Source of the DNA: Prochilodus magdalenae
Lineage: Eukaryota; Chordata; Actinopteri; Characiformes; Prochilodontidae
Length of the DNA: 64,000 nucleotides
Assembly: GCA_024036415.1 (NCBI GenBank)
Contig: JAMWET010001896.1
Location: 452,501-516,500 of the forward strand
Direction of reading: 5' to 3'
Every line of letters starts with the position of its first letter. Within the stretch, counting starts at the first letter, position 1. The notes beneath the pieces are model-generated. The model ran no database searches and was not told where the DNA came from. It worked only from the letters and a program-made list of their open reading frames with translations. Both the position numbers and the translations under genes were made by a program. Shown in pieces: positions 1 through 10,614 of this stretch.

Positions 1-868
1 CACAGCATGATACTCCTCCATATCTCCACCTCTAATATATATTTAGTTGTGTAAAAACTTTGATCTTTTTCTGCACAGTGTAAAAGCTCTAGTCCTCCTT
101 TCAGGTTAGTGAATATTCATGATGGACCGGCCAATAGAATCGCTCCAAATCTGCTTAGACATAAACCTTGTTCTATCAGCTCCACTGCAGGGTAAGGAAG
201 CTGGTTCCTCCTCCTGTAAAGGTCCACTCTGGAGGGTTTTAAGGTGGACTGTTTAATTCCTTGAGTCCTATTTTATAATTTGATGTCTTCACTTTTATTC
301 TACAGTGAAGCTTTAAGATAAACATAAGGAGAACCTTCTGTGGGGAGCCATGTCTAGACTTTTGACTGTAGTGTACAGGTTAAAAGAGCTTTATCATGGA
401 CACCATATTTCTGCCTCACAATTCATTTTTGTCTCTGACATTTCGGTCCTGGAACCGTACGAAAACAAACACGCACTAAATGCAAACAAACACACTCTCC
501 CTCCCTGAGCTGCCACAATAAACATTTATTGGACCTGTCACAGACTTGTCAAAGACTGGCCCCTGCTCACTCCAGGTGGACGTGCACCACTGCTCCGTCC
601 ACCTCCCCACTCCCCGCACCCTGCGCGCTCTTATTCATTTAACATGCTGATGTGGAGCAAATGGATTCCCTGAAAAGATAACTAAGTCTTATCTTGCCGC
701 TGCACTAATAAAGATGATGGATGGCGCGACTTGGAGACAATCGGAGACAATTGAATTTCGCCCACGTTTCGGTAATTCAAACGGCGCAGGGAGGGCGCAC
801 GCGAGCTCAGGTTCCTCTGCTCCGTCTGCCACCATGTAGCAGTTATTAAGAGCTCAAAATATGACCGT

Positions 869-870
<2 letters not shown>
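1..870. other. non-repetitive stretch with a candidate conserved block
   Basis: No reading frame or repeat family could be recognised here. The part from about 600 to 835 is GC-balanced and free of simple repeats. It has homeodomain/GATA-like words (CTTATCTTG, ACAATTGAATT) and sits beside the GA microsatellite. It looks like single-copy, possibly conserved non-coding sequence. That is an impression from composition only. Confidence 0.25.

Positions 871-907
<37 letters not shown>
871..907. repeat. (GA)n microsatellite
   Basis: An uninterrupted AG dinucleotide run of about 18 units, followed by a degraded GAAAGAAC edge. Confidence 0.95.
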
Positions 908-911
<4 letters not shown>

Positions 912-1095
912 ACGAACAGGTCCTACATACATATTAGCGATGATGTAACTCATGGGTGCCATTTTCTTCTTGGGGGCCCAAAGTACAAAGTAATGTTTGT
1001 GGTGGCTGAGAGTTAAAGGCAGGCAAATATAAAAAGGTATTTACCTTCATGATATTATATGTTACATTATATTATATCCTGTTATTGAAATACTA

Positions 1096-1346
1096 ATCGT
1101 CGCTGTCCAATGAAAAACATGTATCTCCATTTTTGTCCATTTTGACTTTTATGCATCATTTGAAAACAGCAGCTGCCATTTACAATGTGTGTAAATTGCA
1201 TGATGAATGGACCAACAGAAATGGCCCAAAAGTGCTTGGAAAGACGTTTGGTTCCATTGACTTACATTAAAATGAAATGAGGTTTTTGCCCTCTCCTGTA
1301 AAGTTGCCGTTTTGGAGATACTTGTTTTTCTTTGGACAGCGACGAT
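1096..1346 (+). mobile_element. MITE-1 copy 1 (non-autonomous TIR element)
   Basis: A 251-bp element bounded by inverted repeats of about 35 bp. The left end reads ATCGTCGCTGTCCAATGAAA; the right end, reverse-complemented, starts ATCGTCGCTGTCCAAAGAAA. Further copies lie at 20.3, 43.5, 61.5 kb, an interrupted one at 5.1-5.9 kb and a truncated one at 59.3 kb. TA dinucleotides flank the best copy (61545-61793), so a TA-targeting transposase is likely. There is no coding capacity; short open frames inside are fortuitous. Confidence 0.85.
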
Positions 1347-1364
1347 ATGCTAAGTACCTAATAG

Positions 1365-1820
1365 CACGTAATTCCTCCATGAGCACCAGCTGCAAATGGA
1401 TTTGGTATGATCTGGACAGGTTTCTGGATGTAGGCCACATCAGTGTTCAGACACTCTTACATCCCAGAAGTGTGCAGTTGGTCCAGATTTGGTGGATGCC
1501 TTCCCTGGCACAATTCCGAGGAGAATTCCCTGTAGACTGGGATTTTAGCCACTGCTGATAGACCCGTGACACTGTACGCTTCCATACACCTGCAGACTCA
1601 GCTACTTCCTTCACACTATGGTCTTTGGCCACGCCCAAATGCAGTCCCTCCTTTTAGTCAATCATTAACATCAGCTCTGGTGCCATTTTCCACGCATGGA
1701 GTCAGGCATTCCCTACACTGTACCACCTCTTCTCAATCAATGGATCCCATCACTCACACCCCACAGGTATTTATAGCCCCATCGTCCTCATGCAGCACCA
1801 TTTCCAAGAGTGACTACCAC
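1365..1820 (-). pseudogene. Tc1-like transposase relic, family C
   Basis: On the minus strand the sequence encodes a helix-turn-helix reading near VAKDHSVKEVAESAGVWKRT, the paired-type DNA-binding region found at the N-terminus of Tc1/mariner transposases. A short RNCARE piece follows. No DDE catalytic region is present, so this is a broken or deleted copy. Related copies are at 27.4 kb and 53.4-53.95 kb. The part from about 1680 to 1815 matches the non-coding leader of the 53.4-kb copy in reverse. Family assignment is from motif recognition; the exact ends are uncertain. Confidence 0.65.
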
Positions 1821-2740
1821 CTTAAACATGACTCATTTTTCATCCGTTTGTTTTTTCCATTAGATGGTGGGTGAGGTGGAATTACTATACCTTTCTGGAG
1901 GCCAAAATCCAAAGTACCGATGCGCCAACTGGGGACCGGCAGACACACGTTCGCCAGCGCTGTTGTAGATGCTACTGAATAACACATTTAATTTGGGCTG
2001 AGGCTTATGAATTGGTACAATCGATTAATTGAAAAGAGCCAGTTCAAGTGAGCAATTTGCTATTCGTTTATGGATCTCACAATTCTCTAATCAGCCCCAC
2101 GCTGCAGTAGTTAATGGCAGAGAGAAAGGTCCACTCACGTCCCACGTACCTGCTGTTGTGGGCTTGTTTACCTCCGAAGAATGCCACACAGCGGCATCTC
2201 CAGCGTTGAATGGACTCCTACAGTGCTCATTTACGTCCTGTGGGACACAAAAGAATCCTGAAAGAGAGAATTCATCTCTCTTCGAGAGTTTCGCCGTGTA
2301 GGATAACATACAGCAATTGAGGCAGTAGAGCTTCTATTCACCCGCAGTATGAAATGGGGCTCGGCTGTTAACGTTAGGAATGTTAGGTATTATATTTCAA
2401 CAGTTTACATTGTATTTTTGTTTGTGTATGTGTTTCCGTGTCCCCCTCCCCCCCCACCCCCGATGCCAAAACCTGATCCTAAAGTACAGGCCAATTGAAA
2501 ATACTGATACCTGTATAAATCAATACAGAGCACCGACACCAATAGTAACCTTGTAGAATTTTGTTAAATATTCTGTTTAATATGTATTTAAATCTCTATG
2601 TTGAGTTTCACAAATAAAGATACTTGAGTGGATGGCAATTGCTTGATTGTGGTATGGGTGAGGTGGAGTCGATGCCATCCCTGCCTAGAAGTAGGCACCA
2701 TGCACTTATAAACTGGCAGGGTATATGGCTAACCAGCCAC
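1821..2740. other. unassigned sequence
   Basis: No gene or known repeat was recognised. It includes a short C-rich run near 2445-2462. Open frames at 2029-2309 occur on both strands over the same bases, without codon bias or similarity I can name. Confidence 0.5.
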
Positions 2741-3029
2741 GCCAGAGATAGGGTTGCCACCCGTCCCGTAAAATACGGAATCGTCCTTTACTTGGCAATT
2801 AAATGTTGCGTCCCGTGTTAAACCAACACGGGATGCGATTTGTTCCATATGTCCATAAATGTCAGATATACACATCTGTCACACACACACATGAATGATC
2901 ACAATCTCTCTCAAACCCCGCCCCCAGGACTTCAAATACGGAACGCAATTTCAAATACATGCCACTCAGACATGACCACACCCCCATCCTTTATTTTCAT
3001 TTCTGAAAGGTGGCAACCCTAGCCAGAGA
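2741..3029 (+). mobile_element. hAT-type MITE with perfect TIR and 8-bp target duplication
   Basis: The element spans 2749-3021 (273 bp). It begins TAGGGTTGCCACC and ends GGTGGCAACCCTA, a perfect 13-bp inverted repeat. It is flanked on both sides by GCCAGAGA (2741-2748 and 3022-3029), an exact 8-bp target site duplication. An 8-bp duplication with short TIRs is the signature of the hAT superfamily. It has no coding capacity and was presumably moved by a transposase encoded elsewhere. A second, older copy in opposite orientation lies at 15.1-15.8 kb. Confidence 0.88.
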
Positions 3030-3229
3030 GGGCAACCCAGAGGTGTGAGGGACTTCAAAAAATATGAGTGGGCCTCATATTGAAGCTGTGTTTGGTTGAT
3101 TTATTTCTGTTATGTACAAATAAACTCTGGTTGACTGGCATTGAGTGTCTGGGTGTGTCTTTGCCGGTGTGTGTCTTTGGGTCTTGTTGAGTTTTCCGGT
3201 TAGTGTGCTTGGCCCCTCCCCCTGTCAAG

Positions 3230-3230
3230 C

Positions 3231-3270
<40 letters not shown>
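3230..3270. repeat. (TA)n microsatellite
   Basis: A run of alternating TA of about 36 bp. The tyrosine/isoleucine-rich open frame across it on the minus strand is only the translation of the repeat. Confidence 0.95.
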
Positions 3271-3275
<5 letters not shown>

Positions 3276-4230
3276 CAACTACTAGTAAGATAAAAAAAAT
3301 CACCTCACTGTTCTAAACCTTCACTACTATTTACAAATCTTTACTTTTTTCTTTTTCTTTGGGGAACTGAAGGTTGATCGCTTGCATCCCTGTTGCAGTC
3401 AGTATTTAACATCCGTATCATATGGTGAGGCCAGGAGTCTGAAGAACAACATGTAAACACAATCTGTTGGAGGTCACATTGTTTTTTTCCCTGAAACGTT
3501 TGGATTGTATCACTTTTATGTAAAAGAATTCAATACAAATGTACCATATGGTACCAGAACGCAACAATGGAACTTCAATTTGCTGAGGATATACTGGAAA
3601 CATACATACATATACATAGTGATATATAATGTTTCATCTAGACACACAGGATGCTGCTATTATTACATAATTTTTAATCTACACACAGTATTTGATCACA
3701 CACACACACATACATGTATTTATTCACACGCAACATATTTTTAGTCACTAACATATTGAAACTTTTCAACACCTACATTTTATATGCTGGCCCAGTGCCA
3801 TATATAGAAAGAACTTTTCTGAAACAGAAGAAATGTTGAGATTATTCATAGATGCTCATCTACTGTTAGATTTTATTTGTTACAATAAAATAATTAAGCA
3901 CAATTAATCACCAAGTGTCATTTACCACATATCCAAATCACTGGACCCAACATCCAGACTACCGGACAATAAATGTAATCTAAATTTGCATATGGAGAAA
4001 TAAATAACTACTATGTCACAAGAGGAAACTTCTAGAAGGACCTCTATATCAAAAAACACTTCTGAGATAAATACAGGAGAATTCAGAAACAGTGTTCGAC
4101 TGGGTCTTTGATCTCACCAGCTTTGTTTGTTTTTGTTTATAACAAGAATAAACAATATAACAACATAAAAACAGATTCTGTTTAATGATCGTCTCATATG
4201 ACGGCTGAGTTCTGTAGTAACACATGAAAG
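3271..4230. other. AT-rich unassigned sequence
   Basis: AT-rich DNA with a short CA run near 3699-3710. No coding or repeat structure was recognised. Confidence 0.5.
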
Positions 4231-4232
4231 TG

Positions 4233-4441
4233 TGTGGTTGGTGTAGCTCAGTGGTTAACACTGCTACCCACCGGAGAACTACCACCCCATGTGGGAGTTG
4301 GGGGTTCAAGTCCCAGTCTAGGAAACTAATGCTGAGCTACACCAATAAGAGTCCTTGGGCAAGACTCCTAACACTGCACTGGCCCACCTTTAACCTGATT
4401 AACCTTGTAAGTCGCTCTGGATAAGAGCATCAGCTAAATGT
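4233..4441 (+). repeat. tRNA-derived SINE, family 1
   Basis: The head resembles a tRNA gene with RNA polymerase III boxes: box A as TAGCTCAGTGG near 4244 and box B as GGTTCAAGTCCC near 4303. The body contains the strings ACACCAATAAGAGTCC and GGGCAAGACTCCTAACACTG. The tail is GTAAGTCGCTCTGGATAAGA, typical of teleost SINEs that borrow LINE 3' ends. Other copies are at 51.24 kb (+) and 53.45 kb (-). It is transcribed by Pol III and mobilised by LINE machinery, and encodes no protein. Confidence 0.85.
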
Positions 4442-5084
4442 GAGTGGGAAAATGGGGCGGGGGAACATGTGGAGTGAGGAAATTAGGACTGTGGGTGACC
4501 AGTGTTCTGAAACACCTGATAAAGGACTAGAGGGACTAAAATACTGTTGTTCACTTATAATGTAAATGAGGATTGTGCTTTTGAATATTTTAGCCTGGCT
4601 ACAAGGCTTGTAGACAAAGAGTCGAGTGGTTTTAAAGCCGCCTTAGTTTATAAAACTAACTAACTTCTTTACGTAGAACTTTAGTTAGCTGCCCTTAACA
4701 CGATCACTGCCCTTAACACCATTTGGAGCAGTCTCACTAGTGAGTGGAGAGGGTGAATGAAGGTTTGGTAGAATTGTGAGTGAGAAACCTTTCAGAATGG
4801 CGGCGGGTCATCTTCAGACTTTAGTGCATATCACTGATCTTGCTGTCTGTAGCTGCGACTAGTTCAGTTTCCGGTCGCAACTTGGTTGAGCGGTTGTATT
4901 TTTCACGAGACCGCACTTCCTGAATTGAAGCATGTTCAGCCAAATTCTCAGCAACTGGTCTACAGGAGTTACTGATCGAGCTGCTATCTTACCAGCTAAA
5001 CATTCTACGGCTATCTGGTACGGAAAAAATGCACCCGCCTCACTGATAGGAAGGCTCTCTCCAGGCGAGTGATCAAGTACGTGT
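4442..5084. other. unassigned sequence
   Basis: No gene or repeat recognised. A local repeat of 'CCCTTAACACGATCACTG' / 'CCCTTAACACCATTTGGA' occurs near 4692-4730. Confidence 0.5.
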
Positions 5085-5869
5085 AAAATGACAGTTTTTC
5101 AGGAAAGGGCAAAAACCTCATTTATCTGTAATGTAAGTCAGTGGAACCAGTTAGAACGGAACCAAAGAACACGGACCGATGTGCTCAGAGCTAAAAGTCA
5201 ATGAGTCTTTATTAAACAATAGGGCAGCTGAACACAGCAACAAAACACGAACAAACGTGAACTGGGAAGGCGGGATCAACATCATGCAAAGTCAGGCTAA
5301 CTTCAGAAACATAGTACGAGGCAACCAGGAAGGCCAGAGAGTACAAGAGAACGAAAGCCAAAAGGGACAGGGAGGAGATCAGTAGTCAAAATACAAAGGA
5401 GGTCAGAACCAGAGTAGACAGCCAGTAGAAGGGAACACTCAGGATTGCAAATGGCGGTCTGGCAAACCTTCGCAAAGAGGGAGTGTTTGGGTGAAGCTTA
5501 AATGCTGCCAGTTAACGGGAATCAGGTGGGCAAGTACACTGGAGATCTAGAGTGGAACTGATTGGACGACTCGGGACATGTGGGTGTGACGTTATCGAGC
5601 GATGCCCTCTGGGAAGTTGAGTCCGGAGGAGCAGCCAAGTTGGGAAAACCCAGAAGCTTGACAGAACCAGACTTCTTTCGAAGCGATTTTGGGTCATTTG
5701 TGTTGGTCCATTCATCATGAACGTTTTACACAGTGTAAACAGCAGCTTGTTTGAAAAAAATAGAAGAAAAAAGTAAAACATTTTTTACAAATTTTACATT
5801 TTTTACAACTTTTACAGAAAAGTAAAAATCAACAAAAATGGATACATGGTTTTCATTGGACAGTGATGA
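5085..5869 (-). mobile_element. MITE-1 copy interrupted by an insertion
   Basis: MITE-1 in reverse orientation is split in two. The outer part at 5085-5150 carries the CTCCTGTAAAG-side arm. The inner part at 5664-5869 carries the body and the other terminus (CATTGGACAGTGATGATA). The 513 bp between them are foreign (see next feature). The second part has an AT-rich local expansion at about 5750-5825 absent from other copies. The element is non-coding. Confidence 0.75.
5151..5663 (-). mobile_element. LTR-like retroelement fragment inserted in MITE-1
   Basis: This block lies between two copies of GAACCAG (5144-5150 and 5664-5670), which reads as a target site duplication. On the minus strand it starts TGTCAAGC and carries AATAAA near its far end (TTTATTAAA at 5207 on the plus strand), as an LTR with a poly(A) signal would. 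Similar purine-rich, 'AACACAGCAAC'-containing blocks lie at 25.3-25.7 and 44.6-45.1 kb. No gag or pol motif is visible, so it may be a solo LTR. The terminal dinucleotides are not a perfect TG...CA, and the duplication is longer than the usual 4-6 bp. Confidence 0.5.
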
Positions 5870-6790
5870 TATATGGTTGGACGGTTGCACCACCTGATGT
5901 TTTCTGACTTTTGGAGGGAAAAAACAAGAGGGATGCACTGGAAGCTGTTTCACATAAAAGCGAAAACTCATTATCGGAAGTTCAATGAACTCAAAAGTTG
6001 TTAAATTGAGTTTTTACAGTGTGCACACACATACACTGAGTAAACCATGTTCCCCCCTCTCCTCTTTTAGAGCCATGTGAGATGTTCTTTTCCTCTTCCA
6101 TCAGAATTCAAGATTACAAACACGTTTCGCAGTTCACCAGAAGGGCTTGTTTCTTTTCCTCAGGAAAACAGCGGAAGCTCTGGACGCACCTGCGTGCAGA
6201 TAGTGGCCCCGTCCAGCAGGAGCCGGGCTTTCTCCTTAAACAAGATCAAGCCCTCTCCTTTGAGGCCACGTGATTATTGTTTACTTCTTCCTCAAACAGA
6301 ATTCATTATGGATTCCTGGTCGATTCCCTGAGAGGATGTGGAAAATAGAAGACCTTGCTGTGAACGTTTTGTCCGGGGTAACAATCCAGCCGTTTGTTTC
6401 TGTTTGGTCGGGAAGCCGCTGCGGCGTTTGAATGCATCTCGGTGTCAGCAGGAGTTCTACGTACAGTGGAGCGTAAACACTGGTCCCACTGGCGTGCCGA
6501 AGGGGGATTTTAGGAAAATGAAAAAGGCCCTATGGATTTATAGCATTTGATAGGCTGCCAAATTCGCTCAACGCTGTTCACAGCCAGCCCAGAAACACTC
6601 ACACATACAAAAGCCTGTACTCCTAGCTTTCTGTGGTGCTTCCGTGAACTTCTTCGCTCGTTGTGTGTAAAGGTGGAAACCAACCTTAACCGTAGTCTCG
6701 GTTTAACCCCTGCGATGTTGCAGTGAACCAGAACGAATCATTTAACATTACTACTCAACTTTACTAATGTTCCTAAGGCTGTGCAATTTA
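5870..6790. other. unassigned, partly CNE-like sequence
   Basis: No repeat family recognised. The segment 6070-6350 has balanced composition and short open frames in two phases, with words such as ATTGTTTACTTCTTCC (forkhead-like). It may be single-copy regulatory DNA, but nothing proves this. Confidence 0.3.
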
Positions 6791-7725
6791 GCCTCGCCAT
6801 GTTCCAACAATTTAAAACTTGGTTTTACTACAGAGATTAGTTGTGGACAGGTTTTACAAAACCCAAACTGTCAATAGAGTGTACTCTGGATCAGCGCGCA
6901 TTAGGCTACTTGGTCAGTGCTGAGGGCTGGAGGGGCACCACCCAGCAGTGTATGGAACAGCATTCTCTTTTGGTCCTATTGGCCAGGAGTGAGTTGCAGT
7001 GATCCAGAGTAGTATCCACCTTTAGCGCAATCATCCTCACAGCTCGTTTCCGACATCTAGTCCTTTTGTTTAAGCTCACAGCTACGTTCCGACATCTAGT
7101 CTAATGCCTTCCCAGATGTATTTCTGTATTCTGATTCTGAGTGGGCTAGCGTGGTGGTAGGAGGTAGGAGCCCCAGAACTGGTAGGATGTGATCAAATCC
7201 CATGTTTGGTTCACCCGGTTTGCCAACAGTTTTGATCCCCCCACTGCCCCAGTGTGCTTTGCACGGCTTTAGGCAGATTGGGCAGCAATTTTGGTGCGCA
7301 TTCTCATCTATTTCTACTGACTCTCCTCTGTTCCACATCTCTTTTATATTTGAGTACAGCAACTGGGCAGTAAAACTCCGGGATCCATGGCCGACTTTTA
7401 CCACATGTGCTGTGGTTTAGCCTCGTGTCTTTTAACTTGGTTTTACAAGAGATTATTTATTTTTGGACCAACTGAAGTGTACTCTGTCCAGTTCCCACAG
7501 AAGGGCTTTGGGGCCAGGGAGGTGTAGATAAGCGGTTTTGTTTAAGCTTGTTTCGAGTCTGGTGGTCATGCTAGACCCACAGTTTGATCCTTCCAGTGTG
7601 GTACTTGGGCACGGTTAGGCAGCTGCAAGTCGCATTTCATCTATTTTACTGACTGATGTTACATTCTTTATATTTATACAGCACTGAGCAAAACTCCGAG
7701 CCCACCTTTCATGTGTTTCATCTCA
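6791..7725 (+). repeat. diverged local tandem duplication
   Basis: Copy 1 (about 6791-7418) and copy 2 (about 7419-7725) share an ordered series of words: TTTAGCCTCG, AACTTGGTTTTAC, GAGATTA, GTGTACTCTG, GGTTAGGCAG/GCTTTAGGCAG, TTTTATATTT/TTTATATTTA, AAAACTCCG and TTTCATGTG/TACCACATGTG. Copy 2 is about half as long, so it has lost internal pieces. Within copy 1, 'GCTCRYAGCTNCGTTCCGACATCTAGT' is itself doubled near 7040-7100. No coding role is visible. Confidence 0.6.
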
Positions 7726-8196
7726 AAACACAAAGGGCTTTGGGAGATATAACGGGTTCCGTTCTGGTTCATAGACCTAAGCTAGAAGCGTTTCATTTCC
7801 ACCAGAAATAAACAGATTTGGAACCCCCCCAAAAAAAGCTAAAACCAAAGGAAAGCATGTGTCTGTTGTTGAGGACAGAGAGGCAACAATGGTGACACCT
7901 AGTGGTCTTCTGAAGAACCTCTTCTACGTCTTCTTATATCCAGTAGTTGATCCGAGCAGAAGAGCCATCTTGTTACTACTGTTTACTACCAATGTGTTGA
8001 TGCTAATGCTGCATCCTTTGAAGTTCCTTGGTTCCGATGAAACTGGTGCAAACGCAGGCTGGAGAGCACCAAAGTTCTAAGCAACCTGAACAGAACCAGT
8101 TCAAGAACTAGGGTTCTTTGGGTTGAAATGGCCTATGTGAGAACCAGTGTCGGAGAGTGACTTGGTTTCAGAGCTTAAACTCCAGCTGTATTTCTA
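7726..8196. other. unassigned sequence
   Basis: No gene or repeat recognised. The 73-codon open frame at 7859-8080 has a hydrophobic stretch but no similarity I know and no splice context. Confidence 0.4.
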
Positions 8197-8500
8197 TTTG
8201 GGCGGCATGGTGGTACGGTAGGTAGGGCTCTCGCCTCACAGCAAGAAGGGCCTGGGTCTGATGAACCCTAACCCTTACCCTAACCTAGCTGGGGCACCTG
8301 GAGTCCTATCTGTGTTTACTTCGCCTGTTCTCTTCATGTCTGTGTGGGCTTCCTCCCACAGTCCAAAGATATGCAGCCAGGCAAACTGAAGATGCTAAAT
8401 AATTATAAATAATAGGTAATAAAAAAAATAATAGGTAGTGCAACCTGTTTGCCGGGTGCAACCTGTTCCTGCCTTCTGCCCAGTAAGTGCTGGAATATTT
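8197..8500 (+). repeat. dispersed 'GGCGGCATGGTGG' repeat with telomere-like insert
   Basis: The block begins GGCGGCATGGTGGTACGGTA, continues CTCTCGCCTCACAGCAAGAA and includes CCTCCCACAGTCCAAAGATA. That order belongs to a very common teleost dispersed repeat with a tRNA-like head. Another copy lies reversed at 32.23-32.43 kb. At 8264-8287 the place where the B-box-like segment is expected instead holds four telomere-type units (AACCCTAACCCTTACCCTAA). Confidence 0.6.
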
Positions 8501-9205
8501 TCTTGCTCTGGTCTCTTATTTCATATTTAGATCCTAGAGCATTCTCAGATAAACAAGCACGACTGTAATAAAGTGAAAACAGATGACAGTTTTTGTCTAA
8601 AATATGAAATAATAATGCCAGTCTGCATGCGCCAAATGAAGCTAACGCCAGCTAAGCAACTTCCATTAATGTCCTGTCAAGATTTCTCGCTGCCCACCTG
8701 CTCAAACATCTCTTCATCCTCCTTAACTAGCGTTTTTATGCCTTGGTTTTCGGCAGTTCTTTCCGCTGCTGTCCCTGAAAATGGCTAAAACGGTAATAAA
8801 GGGTCTGTTGTGTTAGCCAGCACCATATCATTGGGCTGAAATTGATAATATCTCTTGGCTCTAATGGTACAATAGCTTCCTACTGGAATACACGGGAACA
8901 GGTGTCTGACTCTGTGTGCTAATGGTAGGTCATTTAAGGTGGAACAGGGAATTAGAGTATAAAGCTAAATTAAGCTTCTTCTAACTACATCTGCAAGCTG
9001 GGGCTGTACCATTTGAGGTGGTGGAGGGGTCAACCCTACATTACCACACATATAACATATAGGGGCACCCACACTGACGGGAATATATGATATATACTCC
9101 ATGAGTCTTACCACTGTTATGCAGCACCATTGGCTGACCCAACAGATGGCGGCATTCACACAGCAGTGGGCTATCCTGTTATGCACATTGCAGATGGCCA
9201 TAGGG
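8501..9205. other. unassigned sequence
   Basis: No gene or repeat recognised. The last part (about 9118-9205) may be degenerate flank of the following Tc1-A copy ('TTGGCTGACCCAACAG'). Confidence 0.4.
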
Positions 9206-9752
9206 ATGCATGTCCGTTAACACTGTCCTTAACACCACATCACCATCACCAAAGACCGTAAAGATGTCGTGCCAGACTGTCATGGAGTGACTCAGAATGT
9301 CAGCGGGTCATCTTCAGTGACGAGTCCCGCTTTTGTCTTGGTGGAGACGCCCAACGAATCCGTGTGTGGAGGCACTGTGGTCAGAGATGCTGCCGAGAAG
9401 AACGGTTTGCTGTCACGTATCACATGTCCAGAAGGCGTGGTGTCACTCCACCTCCACCCCTACTGCACCATCTGCAGGAGCTGTGTGAGGATGTTCAAGC
9501 TGCATGGGATGGATTATCACAGGACACCATTAGGAACCTCTACACCTTCATGCTGAGGCTGTTGCATCACCAAACATGCCGGCTCGACGCCATACTGAGA
9601 GACAGACTTCTGTATGTGTAGCTCAATAAATATTAATCATATCAGTCTAAATGTATCATCAGTTATTGATCCTGGTCACCTTTATCTCCCTTCCCATCAG
9701 CACCACAATCCCACACCTCCTTCTGGGTGCAGCTGTTCATTTGACGATAAGT
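9206..9752 (+). pseudogene. Tc1-A transposase relic, copy 1
   Basis: One frame reads VIFSDESRFCLGGDAQRIRV followed by WRH, the region around the first catalytic Asp of the Tc1/mariner DDE domain (Tc1-type 'SDE' motif). It then jumps to LQELCEDVQAAWDGLSQDTI, the C-terminal helix region of Tc1 transposases. The second Asp and the Glu that lie between in full-length enzymes are missing. The same junction occurs in the other Tc1-A copies. The right end carries CTCCTTCTGGGTGCAGCTGT, inverted relative to the AGCTGCACCCAGAAGGAGG end seen elsewhere. The left TIR is not visible. It is a non-autonomous, defective copy. Confidence 0.8.
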
Positions 9753-9975
9753 GTATGTACAAGTTTATTCATTAGCTTCATGGGAATTCTTCAGAATCTT
9801 CAGAGAAAGCTATGGGTCTTAAAGGATGTGTAGATGTTAAGAAGCTCCACAACAGAATCCAGCCCCCTAATATTATTAAAGGTGTTTGGGATTATTGGAA
9901 TTATGAATTCATGGAATCATTTTTCATTTCACTTGAAATGTGTATTTATGGTATATGGTCCCCACAAAGTGCTAA

Positions 9976-10006
<31 letters not shown>

Positions 10007-10614
10007 ACACAACCCACACTACAGTACTCCTTGTAGTTCAACGGACATCAAAGCCGCACCTCCCACCTCGTTAAGAACTAGAGAAGCTAATTATAACATC
10101 TGTATGTCTCAATCTGTGCATGGCCGTGTGCTGATTACCATTAGCACTGCGCCTCAGCGGAGGCCGAGCCACATGCGCCGCCTCTGCTCCCTCTCTCTCC
10201 TCCGCGCTCTCTCTCTGTCTCTCTCACTGTGACTAATGTCTTTCTCTGACTTTACTGCGCAGTGAAGGAGACAGATAGTCTTTCAGTCGGAGATCACAGA
10301 GCCAAAGAGGCAGATTCACTTCGCCGTCTGACTCCGCCGCCTTAATCCGAATATGTCACTGTCACTCCTCCTTTAAAGCGCTGCGTCTGGCAGCGGCAGA
10401 GAGCTATTTAGCCCAATCTGAGTCACAGCCAGTGCAAACAGGATGGATTAACAGCTGATCGCTCTCCTCCGTTCTACCCAGAGGTGTCAAACTCGGGTCC
10501 CGGAGGGCCGCAGCCATGCAGTGATTTGTGTTTTCCCTCTTCTAATAAACTTTCCGGAAGTTAAAGTCCTGTGACCTGTTCACTTAAAGGTATACCTCAC
10601 CTCTAAACGCACTC
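9753..10614. other. intervening sequence with (CA)n and a GC-rich candidate element
   Basis: A (CA)n run lies at 9977-10010. From about 10110 to 10480 the DNA is GC-rich and non-repetitive apart from a short CT run at 10190-10230. It contains TGATTACCATTAG, CTTTAAAGCGCTG and GAGCTATTTAGCCC. This looks like single-copy, possibly conserved regulatory DNA. No splice-flanked open frame was found. Confidence 0.35.

Noticed and set aside
1277..1874. Plus-strand frames of 93 and 102 codons
   Set aside because: They are antisense shadows of the Tc1-C helix-turn-helix relic and of MITE-1.
4233..4320. A functional tRNA gene
   Set aside because: A and B boxes are present but no cloverleaf can be completed, and the sequence continues into a SINE body and tail with other copies in the window.
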